From Gallibacterium trehalosifermentans (lineage in GTDB: Bacteria; Pseudomonadota; Gammaproteobacteria; Enterobacterales; Pasteurellaceae): 64,000 bases of DNA. The notes under the pieces are model-generated. The model did no database searches and had not been told where the DNA came from. It saw only the letters and a list, made by a program, of their open reading frames with translations. Positions 19,479 to 28,144 of this stretch are shown one piece after another. How positions within the stretch are numbered: the first letter of the stretch is position 1; each line of letters begins with the position of its first letter. The DNA lies in NCBI RefSeq assembly GCF_042433055.1, contig NZ_JBHLWB010000001.1:310001-374000 (forward strand), written 5' to 3'. The translations under genes were made by a program, and so were the position numbers.

Positions 19479-21986
19479 ATGCCATCGAATAAAATTAAAT
19501 TTACCTATAATGCACCCGCCAGAGATGTTGAATCGCTAAAAGCTACCATCGTTTCAAAACTGATTTATAACTTATGTTGTGAACCCTCAGAAGCAAAACT
19601 CACTAACTGGTTAAATGCTGCACTTTATACCGTGCGTGATTTAAGCGCCCAATCTCGTTTACATACTCGCCGTGCGATCAAACATGAAAAATCGCGCCGT
19701 GTTTATTACCTTTCTATGGAGTTCCTGATGGGGCGCGCGTTTAGCAACGCGCTGATTGCTGAAGATGTTTATGAAGCAATGAAGCAGGCGTTTACTGAGC
19801 TTGGTTTAGATTTCGATGCTATCCTTAATCAAGAGGAAGACCCAGGGTTAGGAAATGGTGGGTTAGGGCGTTTAGCCGCCTGTTTCTTAGATAGTCTTGC
19901 CACGTTACGCATTCCAGCAACGGGTTACGGTATCCGTTATGATTATGGTATGTTTAGACAAGAAATTGAAAATGGTCGTCAAGTAGAGAAACCAGACGGC
20001 TGGTTAGCACAAAATATTGCATGGGAATACAACCGCCCAAGTAAAAAAATTCCTATCCGTTTTGGTGGACATATTTATTATGAAAATAATAAATGTATCT
20101 GGAAACCTTCCGATGAAGTTGTGGCATTAGGTTATGACCAATTAATCCCAGGCTATGACAATGACATTGCCAACACCTTACGCCTATGGTCAGCGCAATC
20201 GAGTGATGCGTTCAGTTTAAATGATTTCAATCGTGGTGATTATTTTGCTGCGATGGAAAAACAAAACTTCTCAGAAAACGTTTCGCGTGTGTTATATCCA
20301 GATGATTCAACCACCGCAGGACGTGAGTTGCGTTTACGCCAAGAACATTTCTTAACCTCCGCTTCTGTACAAGATATTTTACGTCGTCATCTGGATATTT
20401 TTGATAATTTAGATAATTTAGCGGATAAAGTGGCGATTCACTTAAATGATACCCACCCAGTATTGGCGATTCCTGAGTTAATGCGTTTATTAATTGATGA
20501 ACATGGTTATGAGTGGCTACAAGCGTGGCAAATGTGTTGCAAGATTTTCTCTTACACCAACCATACTTTAATGAGCGAAGCATTAGAAACATGGCCAATC
20601 GAAATGTTAGGCACAATCCTACCGCGCCATTTACAAATTATCTTAGAAATTAATGAATATTTCTTAAATGATCTACGCGCGAAAGGGTATGGAGAAGATC
20701 TAATCCGCCGCGTATCGATTATTGATGAGGATAATGGGCGTCGCGTGCGTATGGCATGGTTAGCCGTAATCGGTTCATATAAGATCAACGGCGTGGCAAA
20801 AATTCACTCTGATTTAATGGTGAAATCGATTTTTGCTGACTTTGCGCAAATTTACCCAGATCGTTTTACGAATGTAACCAATGGGGTAACCCCTCGTCGT
20901 TGGTTAGCAATCGCCAATCCAAAATTATCGGCATTAATTGATAGCCGCATTGGTAAAAAATGGCGGAAAGATTTAGAAGAACTTAGCCAATTAAATCAAT
21001 TTGTTGACGATCACGCATTCTTGCAAGATTTCCAACGCGTGAAATTGGAAAATAAACAACGTTTAGCGGATTACATCAAGAAACATCTCGGCATTGAAGT
21101 CAATCCTCATGCGTTATTTGACGTGCAGGTAAAACGTATTCACGAATACAAACGCCAGTTATTGAATGTGTTACACATTATTTATCGCTATAACCAAATC
21201 TTACAAAATCCAGAGGCAGATTGGACGCCGCGTGTCTTTATTTTTGCAGGAAAAGCGGCTAGTGCTTATCATACTGCGAAGAAAATTATCAATTTAATCA
21301 ATGATGTTGCACAAGTGATTAATAATGATGGTCGAGTACGTGATTTAATCAAAGTGGTCTTTATTCCTAACTACGGCGTAAGTTTGGCACAAATTATTAT
21401 TCCAGCTGCGGATCTCTCCGAACAAATTTCTTTAGCGGGGACGGAGGCATCAGGCACCAGTAATATGAAATTTGCTTTAAATGGCGCATTAACAGTAGGG
21501 ACGTTAGACGGTGCAAATGTTGAAATTCTCAATATGGTCGGGCAGGAAAACGTCTTTATTTTTGGGCATACGGTTGAACAAGTAGAAGCTTTGCGGGCAA
21601 GAGGTTATTCACCATTTGAGTTCTTTGAAAAAGAGCCACAACTACATGAAATTGTGCAACAAATTACCTCAGGGCGTTTTTCACCACAAGAACCAATGCG
21701 CTATCAAAATGAATTAAATCTGTTTAGTGATTATTATCAAGTGATGGCGGATTTCCGTTCGTATGTGGAAATTCAAAAACAGGTTGATGCCCATTATCGT
21801 AATCCGCAAGCATGGGCAAAATCTGCATTAATCAACACAGCAAATATGGGCTATTTCTCTTCTGACCGTTCAATTATTGATTATGCGGAAAATATCTGGC
21901 ACATTGAGCCGTTGTTAAGTTATGACAAAGAGGTTTATGAGGCGGAGAATTGCGTGTTTGAAGATGAGGTGTCAGAAAAGGTCTAA
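19479..21986 (+). CDS. glgP: Glycogen/maltodextrin phosphorylase
   Basis: PLP-dependent GT35 enzyme that releases glucose-1-phosphate from the non-reducing ends of glycogen. The ATG at 19479 (MPSNKIKF) follows TTGGAGAG and gives 835 residues, near the usual 815-821. A second in-frame ATG at 19449 is possible but lacks a ribosome site. Conserved segments are EEDPGLGNGGLGRLAACFLDS, HLNDTHPVLAIPELMR, TNGVTPRRW, VKRIHEYKRQLLN and the PLP-lysine motif EASGTSNMKFALNGALTVGT. Allosteric-site residues of the muscle enzyme are not expected in bacterial members. A terminator sits 200 bases upstream and a repeat element follows the gene. Confidence 0.97.
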   Translation: MPSNKIKFTYNAPARDVESLKATIVSKLIYNLCCEPSEAKLTNWLNAALYTVRDLSAQSRLHTRRAIKHEKSRRVYYLSMEFLMGRAFSNALIAEDVYEAMKQAFTELGLDFDAILNQEEDPGLGNGGLGRLAACFLDSLATLRIPATGYGIRYDYGMFRQEIENGRQVEKPDGWLAQNIAWEYNRPSKKIPIRFGGHIYYENNKCIWKPSDEVVALGYDQLIPGYDNDIANTLRLWSAQSSDAFSLNDFNRGDYFAAMEKQNFSENVSRVLYPDDSTTAGRELRLRQEHFLTSASVQDILRRHLDIFDNLDNLADKVAIHLNDTHPVLAIPELMRLLIDEHGYEWLQAWQMCCKIFSYTNHTLMSEALETWPIEMLGTILPRHLQIILEINEYFLNDLRAKGYGEDLIRRVSIIDEDNGRRVRMAWLAVIGSYKINGVAKIHSDLMVKSIFADFAQIYPDRFTNVTNGVTPRRWLAIANPKLSALIDSRIGKKWRKDLEELSQLNQFVDDHAFLQDFQRVKLENKQRLADYIKKHLGIEVNPHALFDVQVKRIHEYKRQLLNVLHIIYRYNQILQNPEADWTPRVFIFAGKAASAYHTAKKIINLINDVAQVINNDGRVRDLIKVVFIPNYGVSLAQIIIPAADLSEQISLAGTEASGTSNMKFALNGALTVGTLDGANVEILNMVGQENVFIFGHTVEQVEALRARGYSPFEFFEKEPQLHEIVQQITSGRFSPQEPMRYQNELNLFSDYYQVMADFRSYVEIQKQVDAHYRNPQAWAKSALINTANMGYFSSDRSIIDYAENIWHIEPLLSYDKEVYEAENCVFEDEVSEKV

Positions 21987-22003
21987 TCTTTCTTCATTTT
22001 AGA

Positions 22004-22394
22004 TTTAGGTTTCGCCTAAAGGACGCCTACTAAATTTAATTGAAGAATAAAGCAAAAATAAATTAATGAGATTGCTAACAGACAAACTTTATTTTTCACA
22101 CAAATCTCGATAAATTTTCATGGGTTCCCTTGTGTCTTGCCCGAATGCAGGAAAGATTTTTAGGCAAAAAACGTCTAATTTTTCGCAGAAAAATATCAGT
22201 TTTTTGCCGCTCGAAAAATCTTGACGGAATGAGGAAATAGCAAGGCACTAGGGCGCCGTTTCTTTTCCCCTATTTTCTTTGGGCGAACAATGACAAAAAG
22301 CGATAGCTTTTTGAACGTTGCTTGCAACGGCTCGTTAGAGTGAGCAAGCTTGCTTGCGAATAAAATAGGGTCGCCCTTTAGGGCGAAACCTAAA
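22004..22394. repeat. Palindromic MITE/BIME-like intergenic element
   Basis: The ends are near-perfect terminal inverted repeats: TTTAGGTTTCGCC-TAAAGG at 22004-22022 against its complement at 22375-22394 (one base gap). Inside are two inverted copies of a second motif (22099-22182 and a diverged one at 22199-22253) and several small hairpins (CGTTGC/GCAACG near 22316, GCAAGCTTGC near 22344). I see no target-site duplication and no transposase, so it is either a non-autonomous element or a REP-type mosaic. Confidence 0.65.
22099..22182 (-). repeat. Dispersed repeat, copy 1 (inverted relative to 37109-37192)
   Basis: Its reverse complement matches 37109-37192 at 75 of 84 positions by hand alignment, with the first 33 identical. 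Key shared blocks are GACGTTTTTTGCC, ATTCGGGCAAG, CACAAGGGAA and AAAATTTAT. A weaker third copy, in the orientation of the 37-kb one, lies at 22199-22253. Confidence 0.85.
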
Positions 22395-22586
22395 CCCAAA
22401 ATTTCATAAAAATAAAACAAAAATTCATGATCACCTTGTCAACAAACTAAAAAGTAACGTTGATGATACACTCTGTAAAATAAAATCTACGTTTGTAATA
22501 AAATAAATTTTGCTGCAAACACCCTTATCTTTATTGTAAAAATGAATAAATTTCAATCATTTAGAAAAGAATAAACAACTTTCCGC

Positions 22587-22618
22587 NNNNNNNNNNNNNN
22601 NNNNNNNNNNNNNNNNNN
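22587..22618. other. Run of 32 N (assembly gap)
   Basis: Unresolved sequence of unknown true length 57 bases before the fimbrial major-subunit ATG, in the expected promoter region of the operon. Confidence 0.99.
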
Positions 22619-22675
22619 CGTTGAGTTTTGCTATTCTCCCAATGCTTTTATTTCAATTTTATTAAGGAAATATTT

Positions 22676-23260
22676 ATGAAAAAATTAGCATTAGTGGCAT
22701 TAGTCGGTGCAGCATTTGCTATCTCACAAGGAGCAAGTGCAAAAGATGGTACGGTAAATTTTACTGGTGAAATTGTTGATTCAAGTTGTGTTGTGAAAAC
22801 AGAATCACAAAACTTAACCGTTACTTTACCAAGAATTGATAAAAAGGCATTAACAGCAGATGGTCAGGTAGCAGGGAAAGTTCCATTTGAGATTACATTA
22901 GAAAGCTGTCCTGCAACTGTAACCTCTCAGGGCGACAAAACGTCATTAGATAAAGTGAAAGCTTATTTCCATTATGATACAAGCAAAATTAATGCTAATG
23001 GTCGTGTGATAAATACATATACTGAGGCAAATAGTAAGACGAAAGCCGCTAATGTTGATATTCAAATTTTAGATTCTGCGGATAAAGTCATTGATATTTC
23101 AGCCGTAACTAGTGATAGCAATAGTGTTGAAAATTCGGCTGCAACAACTTTAAGTAATGGAACAGTAAAATTACGCTACTATGCGCAATATTATGCAACA
23201 GGAGTAACAAGTCCAGGTTTAGTTTCTGGTAGCGTTGATTACACCATTGCATATCAATAA
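22676..23260 (+). CDS. flfA: F17-like fimbrial major subunit
   Basis: Secreted pilin that polymerises into the fimbrial shaft by donor-strand exchange. The 194 residues begin with a signal peptide (MKKLALVALVGAAFAISQGASA). The mature part carries DGTVNFTGEIVDSSCVVKTES and a second cysteine in LESCPAT, which form the family disulfide, and it ends LRYYAQYYATGV...VDYTIAYQ with the penultimate tyrosine of chaperone-usher pilins. Similarity to the E. coli F17-A subunit runs along the whole length (compare its KITFNGKVVDQTC and NYTIAYQ), and Gallibacterium calls this gene flfA. The ATG at 22676 follows AAGGAAA. It is first in a four-gene operon and is separated from the chaperone gene by a stable hairpin. 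Confidence 0.92.
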   Translation: MKKLALVALVGAAFAISQGASAKDGTVNFTGEIVDSSCVVKTESQNLTVTLPRIDKKALTADGQVAGKVPFEITLESCPATVTSQGDKTSLDKVKAYFHYDTSKINANGRVINTYTEANSKTKAANVDIQILDSADKVIDISAVTSDSNSVENSAATTLSNGTVKLRYYAQYYATGVTSPGLVSGSVDYTIAYQ

Positions 23261-23280
23261 ACCTTATCAATAAATCAATC

Positions 23281-23311
23281 ATTAAGGGCAGTTCAGCTGC
23301 CCTTAATTTAT
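23281..23311 (+). terminator. Intercistronic hairpin after the fimbrial major-subunit gene
   Basis: ATTAAGGGCAG (23281-23291) pairs perfectly with CTGCCCTTAAT (23297-23307), then TTTAT. The T tract is short, so it probably gives partial termination or protects the upstream mRNA, raising subunit output over chaperone and usher. Confidence 0.7.
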
Positions 23312-23363
23312 ATGGCATTCAGTTCTTATCTCACAAAACGAAATAGCATAAAAGGTTAGCCAA

Positions 23364-24083
23364 ATGTGGAAAAAAAGTATCGTGGTGTTGATGGCGTTAT
23401 GGGTTTCAGCAAGCCAAGCCAGTATCGTGATTACGGGTACCCGAGTGATTTATCCTTCAACACAAAAAAATGTGAATGTACAGCTTACAAATGCGGGCGA
23501 TAGACCTTCATTAATGCAAACTTGGATTGATGATGGTGATGCCAATGCTTCCCCTGAACAGATTAAAACGCCTTTTTTAATTACCCCGCCTATTTCACGC
23601 ATTGATGCAAAAAAAGGGCAATCATTACGCATTACCTATACAGGCGAACCCTTACCACAGGATAGAGAGTCCATTTTTTATTTGAATGTGTTAGATATTC
23701 CGCCGAAGCCAAAGATGAATGCCGAGGAAAATCAAAATTACTTACAAATTGCAATCCGTTCGCGGATTAAACTCTTTTTCCGCCCAGAAAAATTAGCCAT
23801 GCTGTCGCATGAAGCGTATGACAAAGTGCGCTGGTCAGTGAAACAGGAACAAGGAAAAAGCGTTATCGAAGTGGATAACCCAACGCCGTATTTTATTACC
23901 TATAACCGTATTTCGGTAAAACAGGGCAGCAAAGTCGTTGAAGCGAAAAATAGCGATATGGTCGCGCCATATTCAAAAGCGCATTATGTCCTGTCAAGTG
24001 CAATGAGCAATAAAGGCGAAGTAAATTGGATTGTGGTTAATGATTATGGTGCGTTGCAAACAGGTAGTAGTCAGTTGCAGTAA
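23364..24083 (+). CDS. Periplasmic fimbrial chaperone (PapD-like)
   Basis: Binds pilin subunits as they leave the Sec channel and delivers them to the usher. The 239 residues have a signal peptide (MWKKSIVVLMALWVSASQA) and two immunoglobulin-like domains. The first shows VIYPSTQKNVNVQLTNAGDRPSLMQTWID, FLITPPISRIDAKKGQSLRI and ESIFYLNVLDIPPKP, all hallmarks of the FimC/PapD family (subunit-anchoring Arg and Lys positions are plausible in TRVIYP and IRSRIKLFFRP). The second domain ends with NDYGA. It lies 103 bases after the major subunit gene. Confidence 0.95.
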   Translation: MWKKSIVVLMALWVSASQASIVITGTRVIYPSTQKNVNVQLTNAGDRPSLMQTWIDDGDANASPEQIKTPFLITPPISRIDAKKGQSLRITYTGEPLPQDRESIFYLNVLDIPPKPKMNAEENQNYLQIAIRSRIKLFFRPEKLAMLSHEAYDKVRWSVKQEQGKSVIEVDNPTPYFITYNRISVKQGSKVVEAKNSDMVAPYSKAHYVLSSAMSNKGEVNWIVVNDYGALQTGSSQLQ

Positions 24084-24168
24084 AGGGTTTTATCGTATCA
24101 AGTGCATCTAAAATAGGGTGAGCCAATAGCCTTGTTTTTTAATGGAATGCAAGAATGAAGGAAAGGTT

Positions 24169-26691
24169 ATGCAAAAAACAGGTATCCGTAAAAGTTTTCA
24201 TTTAACGACGCTTTGTTCGGCAATATTGTCTGGTATTGCTGGCATATCATCTGTGGCAGTGGCAGATGAGATCGATGACGGTGTAGAGTTTAATCCGATT
24301 TTCTTGCAAGGAATGTCTGGCGTTACGATTGATGTTAATCGTTTCCGCTATACTAACCCAATCGCTGCGGGTAAATATGTTGCTGATGTGTATGTGAATG
24401 AGCAATTCAGAGGGCGCGTACAACTCAGTTTTGCTGAAGTGCCAAATAAAAATACAACGGCATTATGTGCCACCGATACCTTGCTTGCGATATTAGATTT
24501 TTCCGATTACGCCTTTGCAAATAGCTTAGAGCATCAAGGGGGGCAATGTGCGTTTTTGCACGATAAAGTCCCTGAGGCAAACATTCATTTTGATATTGCA
24601 ACCTTACGATTAGATGTGAATGTGCCACAAGCTTATCTTTATCAACGTCCTTCGGGCTATATTTCGCCTGCGCAATGGCAAGATGGCGTGCCAGTTGCGT
24701 TTGTGCGTTATGATGCTTCACGTTACCAATACCGTTATGGCAATACGCAATCAGAATTGAGCTATTTAGGGGTAGATGCAGGCGTGAATGTGTTTGGCTG
24801 GGCGTTGCGTCATCGTGGTTCACAGAGTTGGCAAGACGGCGTGCGTTCACCTTATCAAACGATATTAACCTATGCGCAACGTGATATTGCAGCGCTACGT
24901 GGACAATTTACCATAGGGGATTTTTATACCAGTGGGTTATTAATGGATAGTTTACCGCTGCGTGGTGCACAATTAACCTCTGATGATAGAATGTTAGCCA
25001 GTTCTGTGCGTGGTTATGCACCACGTATCCAAGGTGTAGCCAATTCCAATGCGAAAGTAACTATTCGGCAAAATGGGCGGGTGATTAAAGAGATCACAAC
25101 ACCAGCGGGACCTTTCTCGATAGAAGATTTATATCCAACGGGATACGGTGGCGATATTGAGGTAGAAATATTAGAGGCAAATGGCGAAATCCGTACGTTC
25201 CGTATTCCTTATACGGCGACGGCGCAATTAATCCGCCCTGGTTATAGCCGTTATCAACTCGCGATTGGGCGTTATCGACATAATGAGGGCGTTTATCCTG
25301 AAAAGATTGCACAAGCGACTTGGCAATATGGCTTAAGTAATAATATTACTTTCAATCTTGGCGCAACGTTAACGAAAAATTACCATGCCGAACAAGTCGG
25401 CTTGGCTGTGAACACGTTAATTGGTGCTTTTGCAGCAAATGCAACATTTTCCACCGCAACCTTTACCAATTCCGAAAATACACGAAAAGGGTATAGTCTA
25501 TATGCCAGCTATAACACACGGATTGAGCCAACCAATACGAGCGTTACTTTAGCGGCATATCGTTATTTATCTAGAGATTATTTTAGCCTGCAAGATGTGT
25601 TAACGGCGAATAATAGCCAATTTTTAGATGATGTGGCGTATGACTACGGGGCTTATCGTGCTTATCGTACGAAAAATCAATTTAATGTCTCTATCAGTCA
25701 GGCATTGCAAGGGCGATGGGGATATTTATATCTGACTGGCTCAACCAGCACCTATTGGGATACGCAGAAAAAACAGTATGAATATCAAGTAGGTTACAGT
25801 AATTACTATAAGAAGTTAAATTATAGCGTGTCATTTTCACAAGCGAAAAATCACTATAACGAAAAAGATAACCGTTTTTATGTGAACCTTTCGTTACCAC
25901 TTGGTGAGAAGTCATCTACTTATATTACGCAATCAATTAATCTTTATCGTCAGCAGCAATACTCAACGAGTACCGCAGTATCGGGCGCATTCGGTGAAGA
26001 AAGCAATTATAGCTACAATGCTTCATTTAGCCGTAATCAGACTAAGCAACAGTATTATGCGCTAAGCGGCAACTATACGGGGTCATTGGTAAATGTAAAT
26101 GCGTCATGGGGGCGTGATAATAGACGCAATCAACAATATTCATTGAGTGCTTCTGGCGCCATGGTTATCCACCCAAAAGGGGTTACGTTAACCAATACTT
26201 TAGATGATACTTTTGCGATTATTCATGCGAAAGGGGCGGCTGGGGCAAAAATTAATAATGCTATTGCTAATCGCCTTGACTATTTTGGGAATGGGATTGT
26301 GCCGTATTTGGAACCTTATAGTGTGAATTATGTGGGGATTGATACGACCGATATTCCAGATAGTGTGGAGTTATCAGCAACAGAGCAGCAAGTCATTCCG
26401 CGAGCCAATAGCGCCATGTTGGTGGATTTTGCCACACAAGTAGGGCGAGTTGCCTTTTTAGAACTAAACGATATGCCAGAACTGCCACCGATTGGCACAG
26501 AAGCTTTTGATGAAAACTTGCAGTCAGTTGGCGTCGTCGCACAAGGTGGGCGCATCTATACGCGAGGCTTATCAAATAAAGGTACCTTAACGTTATCTTG
26601 GGCGGATAAAACGTGTCGCATTGATTATCAGCTTTCAACGGAAAAACAAGATGAAAATTTACTGATTGTTCCAGTAGTGTGTAAGGAATAG
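24169..26691 (+). CDS. Fimbrial outer-membrane usher
   Basis: Outer-membrane pore and assembly platform for the F17-like fimbria. The 840 residues start at ATG 24169, chosen because GAAGGAAAGG precedes it; an ATG at 24142 has no site. It has a long signal peptide ending SVAVADE, the N-terminal chaperone-binding domain (VEFNPIFLQGM, DVYVNEQFRGRVQLSFAEV), a 24-strand barrel core with YAPRIQGVANSNAKVTIRQNGRVI, the plug-domain segment PAGPFSIEDLYPTGYGGDIEVE, and C-terminal domains ending in a disulfide pair (KTCRIDY...VPVVCKE). It ends three bases before the adhesin ATG. Confidence 0.96.
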   Translation: MQKTGIRKSFHLTTLCSAILSGIAGISSVAVADEIDDGVEFNPIFLQGMSGVTIDVNRFRYTNPIAAGKYVADVYVNEQFRGRVQLSFAEVPNKNTTALCATDTLLAILDFSDYAFANSLEHQGGQCAFLHDKVPEANIHFDIATLRLDVNVPQAYLYQRPSGYISPAQWQDGVPVAFVRYDASRYQYRYGNTQSELSYLGVDAGVNVFGWALRHRGSQSWQDGVRSPYQTILTYAQRDIAALRGQFTIGDFYTSGLLMDSLPLRGAQLTSDDRMLASSVRGYAPRIQGVANSNAKVTIRQNGRVIKEITTPAGPFSIEDLYPTGYGGDIEVEILEANGEIRTFRIPYTATAQLIRPGYSRYQLAIGRYRHNEGVYPEKIAQATWQYGLSNNITFNLGATLTKNYHAEQVGLAVNTLIGAFAANATFSTATFTNSENTRKGYSLYASYNTRIEPTNTSVTLAAYRYLSRDYFSLQDVLTANNSQFLDDVAYDYGAYRAYRTKNQFNVSISQALQGRWGYLYLTGSTSTYWDTQKKQYEYQVGYSNYYKKLNYSVSFSQAKNHYNEKDNRFYVNLSLPLGEKSSTYITQSINLYRQQQYSTSTAVSGAFGEESNYSYNASFSRNQTKQQYYALSGNYTGSLVNVNASWGRDNRRNQQYSLSASGAMVIHPKGVTLTNTLDDTFAIIHAKGAAGAKINNAIANRLDYFGNGIVPYLEPYSVNYVGIDTTDIPDSVELSATEQQVIPRANSAMLVDFATQVGRVAFLELNDMPELPPIGTEAFDENLQSVGVVAQGGRIYTRGLSNKGTLTLSWADKTCRIDYQLSTEKQDENLLIVPVVCKE

Positions 26692-26694
26692 AAA

Positions 26695-27846
26695 ATGAAA
26701 TTATACAGAATAATGATGCTGATCGTTACGTTGTTAACGGTTAATTATGCCAATGCGGCTGATGAGTACCTGATTGGCAGTGCGCAGACTCAAATTAATT
26801 TAACGCTGCCTAGCGGGCATACTATCACTAAGGCGAGAGATAATTGGACGCCATTACCAAGCGCAAGGGGAAATGGGGTAAATCAAAATCCGAACTTTTG
26901 GGGAGCGCATGAGTCGCCGGCACTCAGACCTACTTCCACTATTGAAGCACAAATCTTATTAGAACCAACGGGCTATACCTTTAATGGACTCCCGATTTTT
27001 AAAATACCTGGGAATGATTATATTGGGATTGTGGTATATATTGGTGATACAAGGAAAGAAACAGGCTTTACTAATACCAATAAAACTTGGCAACGTGTTT
27101 TTTCATATGGGGGAAATTCATCAAGATATCAGGGTATGAATGTTTTTTTTAGAAGTGTGATGTATGACATACCTCAAGAAAGAATACCAGGGCAGACTGT
27201 GGTGCCTGCGTTAACCAATGATTTATTAGTGGGTTATGTGCGTTCTCAGGCGATTTATGCAAATGCTGGCACAAATGGGGTTAGAAACGGTATCAGTAAA
27301 GAGATTCCGATTTATCTAAAACCTTATAATATCAACTATACGATTAGTAGCTGTACCATGACATCGCCAGAAACCATTACGGTAAAAATGCCAACAATTA
27401 GTAAAAGATCGCTTGATAACGCGCCTGTTCATCGTGGATTGCCAGAAGTTTTTGCGGGGTTCTTTGATGTGAGCGTGAATCAGTGTGGGGTATTTGATAA
27501 TAATGGGGCATTTTTAAGAAATGATATTACCAGTGTGCGTATTACCTTTACTGATGCAACCGATCCAAGTAATGAGGGGAGTTATTTAAATTTAACCAAA
27601 AATTCTACGGCTAAAGGCGTTGGCATTAGAATTTATCCTGTTGATGGTCCATTTTGGCAATATCAAGATTGGTGGATAAAATTTGGTCCAGATACCGCAA
27701 GAATCAATGATTCACAAAAAGGCTTAAATTATAATCCAACTACCCGAGATGTTGCGCAACGTTTTATTGTGAAATATGCCAAAATTGGCGATGTAACACC
27801 TGGTACCGTCAATGCTACGGCAACATTTACATTTTCTTATCAATAA
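26695..27846 (+). CDS. F17-G-like two-domain fimbrial tip adhesin
   Basis: Predicted tip lectin of the fimbria, 383 residues with a signal peptide (MKLYRIMMLIVTLLTVNYANA). Residues about 22-205 form the receptor-binding domain. It keeps the F17-G pattern GIVVYIGDTRKETG...WQRVFSYG...RYQGMNVFFRSVMY but is otherwise divergent. From about 215 the pilin domain follows (SSCTMTSPETITVKMPTISKRSL, ITFTDATDPSNEG, GVGIRIYPVD, PGTVNATATFTFSYQ), which closely resembles the C-terminal half of F17-G. Receptor specificity cannot be read here; F17-G itself binds N-acetylglucosamine. It is the last gene of the operon. Confidence 0.9.
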   Translation: MKLYRIMMLIVTLLTVNYANAADEYLIGSAQTQINLTLPSGHTITKARDNWTPLPSARGNGVNQNPNFWGAHESPALRPTSTIEAQILLEPTGYTFNGLPIFKIPGNDYIGIVVYIGDTRKETGFTNTNKTWQRVFSYGGNSSRYQGMNVFFRSVMYDIPQERIPGQTVVPALTNDLLVGYVRSQAIYANAGTNGVRNGISKEIPIYLKPYNINYTISSCTMTSPETITVKMPTISKRSLDNAPVHRGLPEVFAGFFDVSVNQCGVFDNNGAFLRNDITSVRITFTDATDPSNEGSYLNLTKNSTAKGVGIRIYPVDGPFWQYQDWWIKFGPDTARINDSQKGLNYNPTTRDVAQRFIVKYAKIGDVTPGTVNATATFTFSYQ

Positions 27847-27968
27847 TATTGTGCTAGCGAGTACAAAAGATGAGAAGAAATAACAAAAATTAATGAATAA
27901 AACGTGATTTTTTAAGTCTTTAGTATTATCATTATTCAACTTTTAACCCAATTTCATGCAGTTTAATT

Positions 27969-28010
27969 ATGTTGACAGTTGTTTTTAGTTTCCGATTTTT
28001 TAGCGCTTAG
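27969..28010 (+). CDS. pheM: Phe-rich attenuator leader peptide of pheST
   Basis: A 13-codon frame reads MLTVVFSFRFFSA and ends in TAG. Four of 13 codons are Phe, with a tandem pair near the end. It is followed by mutually exclusive hairpins and a terminator just before pheS. This is the arrangement of the E. coli pheM leader, which senses charged tRNA-Phe by ribosome stalling. The ribosome site is weak. Identification rests on layout and composition, not on sequence identity to PheM. Confidence 0.75.
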   Translation: MLTVVFSFRFFSA

Positions 28011-28017
28011 ATGTTAA

Positions 28018-28087
28018 GAGGCGATTGGTTTAACTAAATTCTTGCCAAATTAAACTGACAAGCCTCCCTCAATATGGAGGCTTTTTT
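28018..28087 (+). promoter_or_regulatory. pheST attenuator: antiterminator and terminator
   Basis: The terminator is AAGCCTCC (28060-28067) pairing with GGAGGCTT (28076-28083), followed by TTTT. The alternative antiterminator pairs GAGGC (28018-28022) with GCCTC (28062-28066) and GTTTAA with TTAAAC inside it, which would disrupt the terminator. Stalling on the Phe codons of the leader at 27969-28010 would favour the antiterminator and so raise pheST expression when charged tRNA-Phe is scarce. Confidence 0.75.
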
Positions 28088-28144
28088 TATGACTATTTTT
28101 AAGACTTATCAAGTTAGCTAACGTTAAATTTATAGAGGAAAGGT

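Larger units (their letters stand above)
21987..22675. other. Long intergenic region between glgP and the fimbrial operon
   Basis: 689 bases without a credible gene. It holds a palindromic repeat element (22004-22394), then about 190 bases of AT-rich DNA with no clear signal, a 32-base run of N, and the short leader of the fimbrial major-subunit gene (AAGGAAA ribosome site). A 74-codon minus-strand frame at 22196-22420 lies wholly within the repeat element and is probably not a gene. Confidence 0.8.

Noticed and set aside
22196..22420. A 74-codon minus-strand frame as a gene
   Set aside because: It lies entirely within the palindromic repeat element, has no ribosome site, and its composition follows the repeat.
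27143..27150. T8 tract in the adhesin gene as a phase switch
   Set aside because: The frame is intact, and an equal T8 run occurs in the housekeeping gene rsmI (near 55990), so the length is not distinctive in this AT-rich DNA.
27971..27977. TTGACA within the pheST leader as a promoter -35 box
   Set aside because: No -10 box lies at a suitable distance, and the bases are codons of the leader peptide.
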